A stretch of 64,000 nt of DNA. Origin: Flavobacterium frigoris (GTDB lineage Bacteria > Bacteroidota > Bacteroidia > Flavobacteriales > Flavobacteriaceae). Both the position numbers and the translations under genes were made by a program. The stretch lies in contig NZ_FOFZ01000002.1 in NCBI RefSeq assembly GCF_900111075.1, positions 124,001 to 188,000 on the forward strand, written 5' to 3'. The notes beneath the pieces were generated by a model. That model ran no database searches. It had not been told where the DNA came from and saw only the letters and a program-made list of their open reading frames with translations. Shown here piece by piece: positions 26,728 through 35,047 of the stretch. Every line of letters begins with the position of its first letter. Position 1 is the first letter of the stretch.

Positions 26728-27603
26728 TTATTTCACTTTCAATTTTTGTCCAATTGAAAGGGTATTGGCTGACAGATTATTGATTTGCTTTAATTCAGTA
26801 ACCAATAAATTATATTTTTTTGATATCGAATACAAAGTATCTCCTTTTTGCACTTCATACAAAGACCTATTCTGATTATCAATAGCCGCTATTCTTGTAC
26901 GTTGATTTTCAATTGGCACATACTCTTCACCCATAACAATGGCATCATACTGTCCCAAATGGTACCGTTCGATATAGGATATTAACTTGTCTGGGTATTT
27001 TGGATCAGTTGCATAACCAGCTCTTCTAAGTCCATTTGCCCATCCCTTATAGTCTACTTTTGACAACTTGAATAAACTTGCATACCTACTCCTACCTGTC
27101 AAAAATAAGGCATGATCATTAAACGACTCTGCAGGTTCATAATATTTTCTAAAACATTCCTGACTCGAATCATCATCATGTCTGACCGATTCTCCAGTCC
27201 AACCCTCATGGCATTTTATCCCAAAATGATTGTTGGCCCTAATGCATAAATCACCTTTTCCTGCTCCAGATTCCAATATTCCCTGAGCTAAAATAATACT
27301 TGCTGGGATTCCGTAAATTCTCATATTACTCATAGCAATATCTTTATACTGAGAAATATACTTGCCTATCACATCAGTCCCAACGTACGTTACCGAGGTT
27401 GATTCTATTACTTCATCTTCCCTGTCAACTTGTTCTTGTTCTTTCTTTAGTATCGACTTGACTTCATTTGTCTTTTTGATTGCACGCGCCGCCACTTTTT
27501 TTGAACTTGAAGGCACCGCTTTTTTTGTCACTATCACAGGTTTTGTTACATTACAACTCAGTAAGGTAAGTAGTGTAAATACTAGTAGGATTTTTTTAAA
27601 CAT
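26728..27603 (-). CDS. LysM glucosaminidase (peptidoglycan hydrolase)
   Basis: This 291-residue lipoprotein (signal ending LLSC) has a glucosaminidase domain of the FlgJ/LytG type at about residues 85-225 (SIILAQGILESGAGKG carries the catalytic glutamate; RANNHFGIKCHEGWTG) and a C-terminal LysM domain at about 245-290 (YEVQKGDTLYSISKKYN). It should cleave the glycan backbone during wall turnover. The start overlaps the last 8 bp of the upstream deaminase gene, suggesting co-transcription. A basic, Lys- and Val-rich linker fills residues 20-70. Confidence 0.9.
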   Translation of the reverse strand: MFKKILLVFTLLTLLSCNVTKPVIVTKKAVPSSSKKVAARAIKKTNEVKSILKKEQEQVDREDEVIESTSVTYVGTDVIGKYISQYKDIAMSNMRIYGIPASIILAQGILESGAGKGDLCIRANNHFGIKCHEGWTGESVRHDDDSSQECFRKYYEPAESFNDHALFLTGRSRYASLFKLSKVDYKGWANGLRRAGYATDPKYPDKLISYIERYHLGQYDAIVMGEEYVPIENQRTRIAAIDNQNRSLYEVQKGDTLYSISKKYNLLVTELKQINNLSANTLSIGQKLKVK

Positions 27604-28501
27604 GGGCGTTTATTATTGATAATTGTTTCTTTCTTAATTTTGTATTCATCCCTTCGATTCCCTGAAGTCCACCAGTATGAACCAGCAAAATTTTTGATTC
27701 AGCCGGAAAATAATTCTTCTCTATCCTATCCATCACTCCAAAAACCATCTTTCCAGTATAAATAGGATCCAAAGGAATATTATTTTTTTCAAAAAATTGA
27801 TTGATAAAAGCAACTAAATCCTGATTCACTTTACCATATCCACCAAAATGGTACTCGGTTATTAGCTCCCAATTTTCATCCGGAATCGTGGTTACAAAAC
27901 TACGAATTTCATCTTTTAAAAAGTCCCCTTTTAAAGCAGGAAATCCTAAAACTTTTTGATGTGGCAATGCACTGTTAATAATTCCAGCTATAGTTCCCCC
28001 AGTTCCCACTGAACAACAAATGTAATTAAACTGTTCGTCTTCTTTGGTTAGAATTTCCTGGCAACCTTTTATTGCTAGTTCATTAGTACCGCCCTCTGGA
28101 ATAAGGTAAAAGTCGCCGTATTGCTGCTTTAAGCTTTCCAAAAATGGAATCTCGCTTTTTAATCGGTAGTCTTCTCTTGAGACAAATTCGAATTGCATAC
28201 CACAGTCTTGGGCGAATTGCAAGGTTGGGTTAGTCGCTATTTTATCACGCAATTCATCCCCTCGAATAATCCCGATGGTTTTGAATCCATTTTCTTTTCC
28301 GGCAAATGCAACTGCGGCAATATGATTTGAATAAGCTCCACCAAAAGTGAGCAGCGTTTCCTGATTCTCCTCTTTTGCCTGAAGCAAATTATACTTTAGC
28401 TTTCTAAACTTATTCCCTGAAATAAAAGGATGAATCAAATCTTCACGTTTGATAGTTACCGAAATCGAGTTTGGGAATTTTATAATGAGTCTTTGATTCA
28501 A
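27596..28501 (-). CDS. PLP-dependent deaminase of the ACC deaminase/D-cysteine desulfhydrase family
   Basis: This 301-residue fold-type II PLP protein has the lysine block KREDLIHPFISGNKFRKLKY and the family signature LTFGGAYSNHIAAVAFAGK, with the phosphate-binding glycines in CSVGTGGTIAGI. Family members include 1-aminocyclopropane-1-carboxylate deaminase and D-cysteine desulfhydrase; sequence alone does not decide between them, and in Bacteroidota the latter or a related activity is more likely. Its 3' end overlaps the glucosaminidase start by 8 bp. Confidence 0.85.
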   Translation of the reverse strand: MNQRLIIKFPNSISVTIKREDLIHPFISGNKFRKLKYNLLQAKEENQETLLTFGGAYSNHIAAVAFAGKENGFKTIGIIRGDELRDKIATNPTLQFAQDCGMQFEFVSREDYRLKSEIPFLESLKQQYGDFYLIPEGGTNELAIKGCQEILTKEDEQFNYICCSVGTGGTIAGIINSALPHQKVLGFPALKGDFLKDEIRSFVTTIPDENWELITEYHFGGYGKVNQDLVAFINQFFEKNNIPLDPIYTGKMVFGVMDRIEKNYFPAESKILLVHTGGLQGIEGMNTKLRKKQLSIINAHV

Positions 28502-28541
28502 ACTGGGTAATTTTTCTCAAAGATAAAACTTAATATAATAA

Positions 28542-28567
28542 AAATGCAATCGATACCGATTGCATTT
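28542..28567 (-). terminator. Terminator of the T9SS-sorted protein gene
   Basis: AAATGCAATCG pairs with CGATTGCATTT around a short ATAC loop, with T-rich sequence following on the minus strand. It lies 20 bp after the stop at 28587. Confidence 0.75.
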
Positions 28568-28586
28568 AAATTTCACGTCTTAAAAA

Positions 28587-30416
28587 TTAGTTTTTTATGA
28601 TTATTTTCTTTCCGATGTCAGGATTTTCAGTAGTAATTAATATAACTATATAGATTCCGTCACTTAATCCAGCAGTTGAAAAGCTGTAATCAGTATTAGA
28701 ACCTAAATCTTTTTTAGTAAAAATCAACTTGCCCACTATATCATATAGATTACAGGCAACCAATTCTTTTTGTTTTGGATTGTTAATAGTTAAATTTTTG
28801 GTAGCATTATTTTGGTACATGATAAAATTTGAACTTTCAGCAGAATCAATTCCTAATGTCACTTCTTTCTTAAAAGTAATTTCAAATTGAGTATTATTAA
28901 CTCCTTCTGGTAATGTTACATCGTAGAAACTATTTTTAATATCATGATAAACATCTAAAATTTTGTCATGTATATAAATATTTTCAGCGTCGGTAAAATT
29001 CAGAATTTGATTAACAGTGATTTTATAATTTGCTTCAGCAGTATTTTTAAACCCAATTGCAATTTTCCTATCGACATCAAAATTTAAAGCATTAATAACA
29101 TATTCATTATCATCCAAAACAAAATAAATATCTGCAGGACCATCACTTGTTGAGATGGCATCCATTGCATGATCAACTCCGTCTGTTGCTTCTGGAATAA
29201 ATGCTAAAGCAAGTTGACGTACACCTTGACTGTTAAGTAAAGTATTTAATCTGATTTGTGGCGTTGCTTCAACAATTATTTTTGTATAATCAAAACCCGA
29301 AACAGATTCAATACCAGATAAATAGATACTACTTTTATTCGTTTTAGAACTATTTAAGTTTTTTTCAAACTGTGAATTATTTACAGCACCTTCTTTAACA
29401 AATACTCTATAACTATTTTTCATATTAACAGTTCCATTAGCAGAACCGCCTATCATAAAACCCTGTCCTACAGGACTAAAACGCCTTTCATAATTTGCCC
29501 CCATTCCAGTTTGGGTAATTTGATTACCAGATCCATCATAAGAATAAAAGGTTGCAGGAACATAAATACCTACACTATTTAACGCACCTGGCGAAAAAGT
29601 CCCATATCCTCCTTTATAGTCGGCTATAAAATGTGAATTTACTGTTTTATCCTGTTCCCAGAAATAAGCGATACCTGTTGAATTAGTTGCATCGGTCAAA
29701 AAAGCAGAAAGATCAATTGCTGAAGGATAGGGATTTCCTGTCAAAGTTAATTTTTCAAATAAAACTGGAATCGAAATAGTACCGTCATTCGGTTTTCCCC
29801 TAAAATCATATCGCTGTTTGCTTCCTGGGTTATTTTGAACCCCATTTAAACTAGTAGTATTAGTTCCAGAACTACCTTTCATTGTAAAGCCTTCCGCAGC
29901 GTTTATTGTAGAAGCAGCGCCTACATAAACCCAATTTGACGAAGCAACAGCTGGTAATTTCCAAATCCAATATGGAGCAATAGCAAAAGGCGAGGCAGTA
30001 CCATTATAATTATTTGTTGCTAAAATAGTCGGGGCATTACTAGTAGTTAAATCAACAATATCTTTAAGTTGAGTAATCCCAAATGGAGAGTTCCCTGCAG
30101 AGGCTAAACTTCCACCCACTGGGGAACACCAGTAATTGTACTGAAAGTTATTAGTAGTTCCTTCTTGAAACACAGACAGACTACCCTCTCCTTTGTTAGA
30201 ACTTGTTCCTGAAGCCCCTTGTAGCAATTGAGCATCATTCCTAAGATAAAAATTACTGGTTGCAGTATTCAATTCTAAATCCTGTTTTATAAAAACCGCG
30301 ACATTACTGGAATAAACATAACTACCGTTACTGACATACATTTGACTTTGTACGGGCATTTGAAATAAAAACCCAGCAACTACCAAAAATGATTGTTTAA
30401 GTATTTTTGTATTCAT
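28587..30416 (-). CDS. Secreted protein with C-terminal T9SS sorting domain
   Basis: This 609-residue protein has a signal peptide (about 1-24, ending VQSQ), a long Asn-, Ser- and Gly-rich beta-type body, and a C-terminal domain of about 80 residues (FIMYQNNATKNLTINNPKQ, VACNLYDIVGKLIF, GLSDGIYIVILITTE, KKIIIKN). The C-terminal domain fits the type A sorting signal of the type IX secretion system, which exports and anchors proteins at the Bacteroidota surface. The body contains FQYNYWCSPVGG, common in large surface proteins of Flavobacteriia. The function is unknown. Confidence 0.88.
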   Translation of the reverse strand: MNTKILKQSFLVVAGFLFQMPVQSQMYVSNGSYVYSSNVAVFIKQDLELNTATSNFYLRNDAQLLQGASGTSSNKGEGSLSVFQEGTTNNFQYNYWCSPVGGSLASAGNSPFGITQLKDIVDLTTSNAPTILATNNYNGTASPFAIAPYWIWKLPAVASSNWVYVGAASTINAAEGFTMKGSSGTNTTSLNGVQNNPGSKQRYDFRGKPNDGTISIPVLFEKLTLTGNPYPSAIDLSAFLTDATNSTGIAYFWEQDKTVNSHFIADYKGGYGTFSPGALNSVGIYVPATFYSYDGSGNQITQTGMGANYERRFSPVGQGFMIGGSANGTVNMKNSYRVFVKEGAVNNSQFEKNLNSSKTNKSSIYLSGIESVSGFDYTKIIVEATPQIRLNTLLNSQGVRQLALAFIPEATDGVDHAMDAISTSDGPADIYFVLDDNEYVINALNFDVDRKIAIGFKNTAEANYKITVNQILNFTDAENIYIHDKILDVYHDIKNSFYDVTLPEGVNNTQFEITFKKEVTLGIDSAESSNFIMYQNNATKNLTINNPKQKELVACNLYDIVGKLIFTKKDLGSNTDYSFSTAGLSDGIYIVILITTENPDIGKKIIIKN

Positions 30417-30827
30417 ATTTATTACGTTTAATTGTTCGAAATCTAATTGTGCTTTGATAGTTCTAATCTACTCGTTTATAAAAAATTGTCCTACGCTTAT
30501 CCTAAAAGCCAGTAACTTATTTTTTATTACTCTGAATCAAATATAAGATTAAAAATAAAAATTATATCGACAATAAGCATTTAAAATCGACAAACTACAT
30601 GTATTTTACTAAAATTAAGATATTATCTTACAAATATAAAAAAAACACATCACGTCTAAAAAAATGCTAAAACTCATCGTATTGATTCAAATAACTATTT
30701 GACAATCGATCATTATACTCTCATTGATAATAATGAAATACAGATTTAAGTTGTAATGGAAAAGTAGTTTAAGATATGCTGTTGTTTGTAATTAGCTTTT
30801 GATAATTACACTCGATGGGGTGCTACC
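30417..30827. other. AT-rich intergenic region
   Basis: These 411 bases of very AT-rich sequence lie upstream of the T9SS protein gene. I see no ORF, tRNA, repeat shared with the rest of the window or convincing paired promoter boxes. It probably holds the promoter of the T9SS gene and the 3' end region of nothing else, since the next gene to the right is transcribed towards it. Confidence 0.4.
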
Positions 30828-31166
30828 CTATTTATGTAGCAATAAATATTTCGCAAATCTTAGAAGAGATCTGCTTTTCAAATAGTCTAAATTTGTTTCG
30901 TTAGTATACGCTTCCCGCTCAAAACTAATATTTCTGTAGGCCAACTCTCTGTTTCTATACTGAACTAATCGAACAAGATACTCCAGAAAGTACCATATAA
31001 AAAAAGGAAGTATTAATAATTCTAACTGCTGGCGCAGGTGTATTTTTTCATGATTGAGAAAAACAAGGTTTTCTTTGTCCATAGCATATCGCACGAAAAT
31101 GAATGGAAAAGTGGTTAATCCACGAAAGCCTTTAGGTACTAGATATTTTGTAACGATCAGAAACAT
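30828..31166 (-). CDS. Small membrane protein with HExxH motif
   Basis: This 112-residue protein carries HEKIHLRQQLELLILPFFIW, an HExxH zinc motif running into a hydrophobic helix, and downstream FEREAY, where the glutamate could be a third zinc ligand. That arrangement resembles the core of M56/M48-type membrane peptidases, but the protein is much shorter than those families. Similar short proteins occur in Bacteroidota. Whether it is a true peptidase or a remnant of one is unknown. It follows the 31178 frame by 11 bp on the same strand. Confidence 0.65.
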   Translation of the reverse strand: MFLIVTKYLVPKGFRGLTTFPFIFVRYAMDKENLVFLNHEKIHLRQQLELLILPFFIWYFLEYLVRLVQYRNRELAYRNISFEREAYTNETNLDYLKSRSLLRFAKYLLLHK

Positions 31167-31177
31167 TAGAAAGTAGT

Positions 31178-31480
31178 TTATAATTTTTCAATTCTATACA
31201 AGCAAAGTAATAAAATAAATGGATGGTTTATAAAATACTTCACATAATTCCCTGAAAAGCAATTTTCGCTCTTTTTTAAAAATACAATAAACAAACCAAT
31301 TACATGATTGATCCTAAAAATGTCTATAGTAAATGATGAAGTTGTTTCTAAAAAATAATCTCCGAAAGAAAAAAAAATTAAAACCACTCCTAACCAACTG
31401 TTTTTTTGTTTAAAAAAGTATCCTCTTGTGTAAAACTTATTGATCAAACTAGTTCCCACAAAACAGAGAATAAGCACCAC
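31178..31480 (-). CDS. Possible small membrane protein
   Basis: This is an open frame of 100 codons beginning with GTG, with no ATG available; the frame stays open a further 11 codons upstream to a stop. It is hydrophobic in three stretches (near the start, about 29-40 and about 55-68) and ends HPFILLLCLYRIEKL. Its position 11 bp before the HExxH gene would fit a two-gene operon. Composition is very AT-rich and no family is recognised, so it may be spurious. Confidence 0.35.
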   Translation of the reverse strand: MVLILCFVGTSLINKFYTRGYFFKQKNSWLGVVLIFFSFGDYFLETTSSFTIDIFRINHVIGLFIVFLKKSENCFSGNYVKYFINHPFILLLCLYRIEKL

Positions 31481-31632
31481 AATTAAATATTTAGCAACAA
31501 CAAGAGAGATTCGTTATAAAAATTATAAATTTGTAATAATTAAGGAGTTCTTTTTAATGAAATATTCAATAATTTGAATAGGCGACTAAACCGAACCACC
31601 ACAAATCTATTTACAACAGCATACTTTCAAAC

Positions 31633-31809
31633 ATGATTAACGAGAATGATCCAAATAAATTAATCGAAGGAGAAGATTTTTATTACACGCCAGAAGGTTA
31701 TAGATGCTTTACTGAAAAGCATCACCTAAAAAGAGGGTATTGTTGCAAAAGCGGATGCCGTCACTGCCCCTATGGCTATGACAAAAAAACAGGTACAAAC
31801 AAAAAGTAG
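31633..31809 (+). CDS. DUF5522 small cysteine-rich protein
   Basis: This 58-residue protein starts at ATG 31633 and stops at 31807-31809. It contains EGEDFYYTPEGYRCFTEKHH, then LKRGYCCKSGCRHCPYGYDK. The CC-x3-C-x2-C arrangement is the signature of the DUF5522 family, a widespread short protein of unknown role with a likely metal site. The match in length and motif order makes it a real gene despite its size. It lies upstream of hutU on the same strand, with 211 bp between. Confidence 0.85.
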   Translation: MINENDPNKLIEGEDFYYTPEGYRCFTEKHHLKRGYCCKSGCRHCPYGYDKKTGTNKK

Positions 31810-31937
31810 TCATCTTTAACTGCAGTTGTTATAAAACAAAAAAACAAAATGGATATTTGTTCCCAGAAATTTAGAATCAAAATTCACAAATCCTACCATC
31901 GGTCGGATATTCGTTATCCCTAGTGATCTCATAACGC

Positions 31938-31975
31938 TCAGTATACTGACATAAGAAATAGATTCCAAGGAATCT
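31938..31975 (+). promoter_or_regulatory. Two dyads upstream of hutU
   Basis: A perfect 12-bp palindrome TCAGTATACTGA (31938-31949) is followed after 10 bp by AGATTCC-AA-GGAATCT (31960-31975). Both lie 46-83 bp before the hutU ATG and are candidate operators. No regulator gene is adjacent. Confidence 0.4.
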
Positions 31976-32020
31976 GTTTTAGCGAAAAACCACTTACATA
32001 AACTAACGAATTAAAATAAA

Positions 32021-34003
32021 ATGAATTTTCAAGAACAAATCCAACAAGGAATCCCTACAATACTACCTCAACAAAAACCGTATGAGGTAGCTATCAATCA
32101 CGCGCCAAAACGAAAAGAAATCCTTTCAGCTGACGAAAAAAAACTAGCTTTAAAAAATGCTTTGCGTTATTTTGAACCGCAACATCATGCCGAATTAATA
32201 CAAGAGTTTCGTCAGGAGCTGGAAACCTACGGTCGTATTTACATGTACCGCTTTCGCCCGGATTATGAAATGCGAGCGCGTACAATTAATGAATACCCTG
32301 GAAAATGTGAGCAAGCAAAAGCCATAATGTTGATGATTCAAAACAATCTGGATTATGCAGTAGCACAGCATCCTCATGAATTAATCACCTATGGTGGCAA
32401 CGGAGCTGTTTTTCAAAACTGGGCACAGTACCTATTGACAATGAAATACCTGTCAGAAATGACAGACGAGCAAACATTAACCATGTATTCCGGTCATCCT
32501 ATGGGATTATTTCCTTCTCATAAAGAAGCGCCAAGAGTAGTTGTAACTAACGGAATGGTAATTCCTAATTATTCTCAGCCAGATGATTGGGAAAAAATGA
32601 ACGCCTTAGGCGTGTCACAATATGGGCAAATGACTGCTGGTAGTTATATGTACATCGGGCCACAAGGAATTGTGCACGGCACAACTATTACGGTACTGAA
32701 TGCTTTTCGAAAAATAAAACAAAGCCCTACAGGAGGTTTATTTGTTACTTCCGGATTAGGCGGCATGAGTGGCGCCCAACCAAAAGCAGGAAATATCGCA
32801 GGTTGCATTACCGTTTGTGCGGAAGTAAATGCCAAAATTACCCACATACGTCACAGCCAAGGTTGGATCAACGAAGTGATCGAAGACATTGATGAATTGG
32901 TAAAAAGAGTTGCTTTGGCGAAAGCTAATAAAGAAATTGTATCGATTGCCTACCTTGGAAATGTGGTAGACGTTTGGGAAAAATTTGACGAACAAAACAT
33001 ACACATTGATTTAGGAAGTGACCAAACCTCCTTACATAATCCCTGGGCAGGAGGATATTACCCTGTTGGAATTTCGTTTGAAGAAGCAAATACGATGATG
33101 GCAGAAAATCCTGTTTTATTCAAGGAAAAAGTACAAGAAACATTACGTAAACACACTTACGCCATCAATAAACACACTGCCAAAGGAACGTATTTCTTTG
33201 ATTATGGAAATGCTTTTTTACTAGAAGCTTCTCGCGCTGGAGCGGATATAATGGCAGAAAACGATATAGATTTCAGATATCCAAGTTACGTACAAGATAT
33301 CATGGGACCCATGTGTTTTGATTACGGATTTGGCCCTTTCCGCTGGGTTTGTGCTTCAGGAAAACCAGAAGATTTACAAAAAACAGATGCCATCGCCTGC
33401 CAAGTACTGGAAGAAATGGCAAAAACAGCACCAGTTGAAATTCAGCAACAAATGCAGGATAACATTCAATGGATAAAAGGCGCACAAGATAACAAATTAG
33501 TTGTAGGATCTCAAGCTCGTATTTTATATGCCGATGCTGAAGGTCGTGTGAAAATTGCGGAAGCATTTAACCAGGCTATTGCCAAAGGAGATATTGCAAC
33601 GGTAGTTCTTGGACGGGATCATCATGATGTTTCTGGAACAGATTCACCTTACAGAGAAACTTCTAATATCTACGATGGCTCCCGTTTTACGGCTGATATG
33701 GCGATACAAAACGTAATAGGAGACAGTTTTCGTGGAGCTACCTGGGTATCCATTCACAATGGCGGTGGAGTAGGCTGGGGAGAGGTAATAAACGGTGGTT
33801 TCGGCATGGTTCTTGATGGTTCTAAAGAAGCTTCAAGACGCTTACAATCAATGCTTTTCTGGGATGTCAACAATGGTATTTCAAGAAGAAGTTGGGCTCG
33901 TAACGAAGGAGCTTTATTTGCAATAAAAAGAGCAATGGAAGCAGAACCTTTATTAAAGGTCACGATCCCTAATATTGTTGCAGATAATTTATTGGATTTT
34001 TAA
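32021..34003 (+). CDS. hutU: Urocanate hydratase
   Basis: This 660-residue protein hydrates urocanate to imidazolone propionate, the second step of histidine breakdown. Conserved blocks are TYGGNGAVFQNWAQYLLTMK, MTAGSYMYIGPQGIVHGTT, GLGGMSGAQPKAGNIAG and GGVGWGEVINGGFGMVLDGS; the enzyme holds NAD+ tightly as an electrophile. It is about 100 residues longer than the proteobacterial enzyme (about 560), as is usual for the Bacteroidota form. No hutH, hutI or hutG lies within the window, so the pathway is split or continues elsewhere. Confidence 0.95.
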   Translation: MNFQEQIQQGIPTILPQQKPYEVAINHAPKRKEILSADEKKLALKNALRYFEPQHHAELIQEFRQELETYGRIYMYRFRPDYEMRARTINEYPGKCEQAKAIMLMIQNNLDYAVAQHPHELITYGGNGAVFQNWAQYLLTMKYLSEMTDEQTLTMYSGHPMGLFPSHKEAPRVVVTNGMVIPNYSQPDDWEKMNALGVSQYGQMTAGSYMYIGPQGIVHGTTITVLNAFRKIKQSPTGGLFVTSGLGGMSGAQPKAGNIAGCITVCAEVNAKITHIRHSQGWINEVIEDIDELVKRVALAKANKEIVSIAYLGNVVDVWEKFDEQNIHIDLGSDQTSLHNPWAGGYYPVGISFEEANTMMAENPVLFKEKVQETLRKHTYAINKHTAKGTYFFDYGNAFLLEASRAGADIMAENDIDFRYPSYVQDIMGPMCFDYGFGPFRWVCASGKPEDLQKTDAIACQVLEEMAKTAPVEIQQQMQDNIQWIKGAQDNKLVVGSQARILYADAEGRVKIAEAFNQAIAKGDIATVVLGRDHHDVSGTDSPYRETSNIYDGSRFTADMAIQNVIGDSFRGATWVSIHNGGGVGWGEVINGGFGMVLDGSKEASRRLQSMLFWDVNNGISRRSWARNEGALFAIKRAMEAEPLLKVTIPNIVADNLLDF

Positions 34004-34022
34004 AAATTTGAACGTACCTTTA
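33991..34022 (+). promoter_or_regulatory. Candidate promoter of the DUF4136 gene
   Basis: ATTG at 33991-33994 and TACCTTTA at 34015-34022 have 20 bp between them, one base off the TAnnTTTG consensus. The site overlaps the hutU stop codon and lies 18 bp before the ATG at 34041. Confidence 0.45.
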
Positions 34023-34040
34023 GTAATCAAACAATTAGCC

Positions 34041-34568
34041 ATGAAAGCAATTAAACTCCTTCCCGTACTTTTCCTTTTCATATTAGCTGCTTGTAGCTCT
34101 GTTAGAGTGAATGCAGATTATGACAAAAATGTAGACTTTACCCAATATAGAACCTACGCCTTTCACAAAAGTGGCATCGACAAAGTACAAATATCTGAAT
34201 TTGACAAAAAACGTATCCTTTATGCCATCGATAACGAGCTAAGCAAAATGGGAATGACCAAAAGCGAAAACCCCGATTTGTTAATTAATATTTTTACCAA
34301 AGAAAGAGAAAGATTGGAAGTAAATCAATTTAATGCTGGATGGGGTTACGGATGGGGATATGGGTGGAATCCTTATTTGTGGGGAGGACGCAATTATGTA
34401 AGCTCTTCTACAGAAGGAACTTTATACATTGACCTGATCGATGCCAAGAAAAAAGAATTAGTATGGGAAGGTGAAGGCGTAGGTTACTTAACCGAAAATC
34501 GTGACCAAAAAGAAAAACAAATTAATGAGTTTGTTGCTAAAATTTTAGCACAGTTTCCACCAAAATAA
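34041..34568 (+). CDS. DUF4136 lipoprotein
   Basis: This 175-residue protein begins at ATG 34041, giving a lipoprotein signal (LLPVLFLFILAAC, Cys17); a longer frame from 33975 would overlap hutU. The mature part SSVRVNADYDKNVDFTQYRT is the DUF4136 start, followed by a Gly/Tyr/Trp-rich insert (GWGYGWGYGWNPY) and the conserved IDLIDAKKKELVWEGEG. The family is common in Bacteroidota and Proteobacteria; function unknown. A terminator follows. Confidence 0.85.
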   Translation: MKAIKLLPVLFLFILAACSSVRVNADYDKNVDFTQYRTYAFHKSGIDKVQISEFDKKRILYAIDNELSKMGMTKSENPDLLINIFTKERERLEVNQFNAGWGYGWGYGWNPYLWGGRNYVSSSTEGTLYIDLIDAKKKELVWEGEGVGYLTENRDQKEKQINEFVAKILAQFPPK

Positions 34569-34598
34569 CAAATCCATAAACCGTATATACTAGAAATG

Positions 34599-34623
34599 GC
34601 CTACCTTTGCGTAGGCTTTTTTT
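34599..34623 (+). terminator. Terminator after DUF4136
   Basis: GCCTAC and GTAGGC flank a six-base loop and are followed by seven T. The hairpin contains TACCTTTG, which also matches the -7 promoter box, so it may serve the next gene as well. Confidence 0.75.
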
Positions 34624-34633
34624 ATATCCAATT

Positions 34634-35041
34634 ATGACAAAACTTACAGACATTACTACCCTCGAAGACATCAAATTACTTGTTGATACTTTTTATTCCA
34701 AAGTACAAAAAGACGAATTTATAGGCCCAATATTTAATGAAAAGATAGGCGATCGCTGGCCAGAACATCTGGAAAAAATGTACCGCTTCTGGCAAACCAT
34801 CTTACTTGAAGTTCATACCTATTCCGGCAGTCCGTTCCCTCCACATAAACAATTACCGGTTGCCAAAGAACATTTTGACCGCTGGATGGAAATTTTCACC
34901 ACCACAACAGATGAGTTATTTTCTGGTGCTATTGCAGAGGAAGCAAAACTACGTGCCAAGAATATGGCAGAAATGTTCAATTATAAAATTGACTATTTTA
35001 GAAATGCCGCACAAAACGGAGATCTTTTAAATTTGAAATAA
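34634..35041 (+). CDS. Group III truncated haemoglobin
   Basis: This 135-residue protein starts at ATG 34634 (MTKLTDITTLEDIKLLVD); an upstream in-frame ATG at 34607 lies inside the terminator hairpin. The globin pattern includes VDTFYSKVQKDEFIGPIF, RFWQTILLE and LPVAKEHFDRWMEIF, where the His of EHF is the expected proximal haem ligand. Group III truncated globins bind oxygen or nitric oxide in the cytoplasm. The next gene starts 6 bp after its stop and is probably co-transcribed. Confidence 0.9.
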   Translation: MTKLTDITTLEDIKLLVDTFYSKVQKDEFIGPIFNEKIGDRWPEHLEKMYRFWQTILLEVHTYSGSPFPPHKQLPVAKEHFDRWMEIFTTTTDELFSGAIAEEAKLRAKNMAEMFNYKIDYFRNAAQNGDLLNLK

Positions 35042-35047
35042 CACTCG

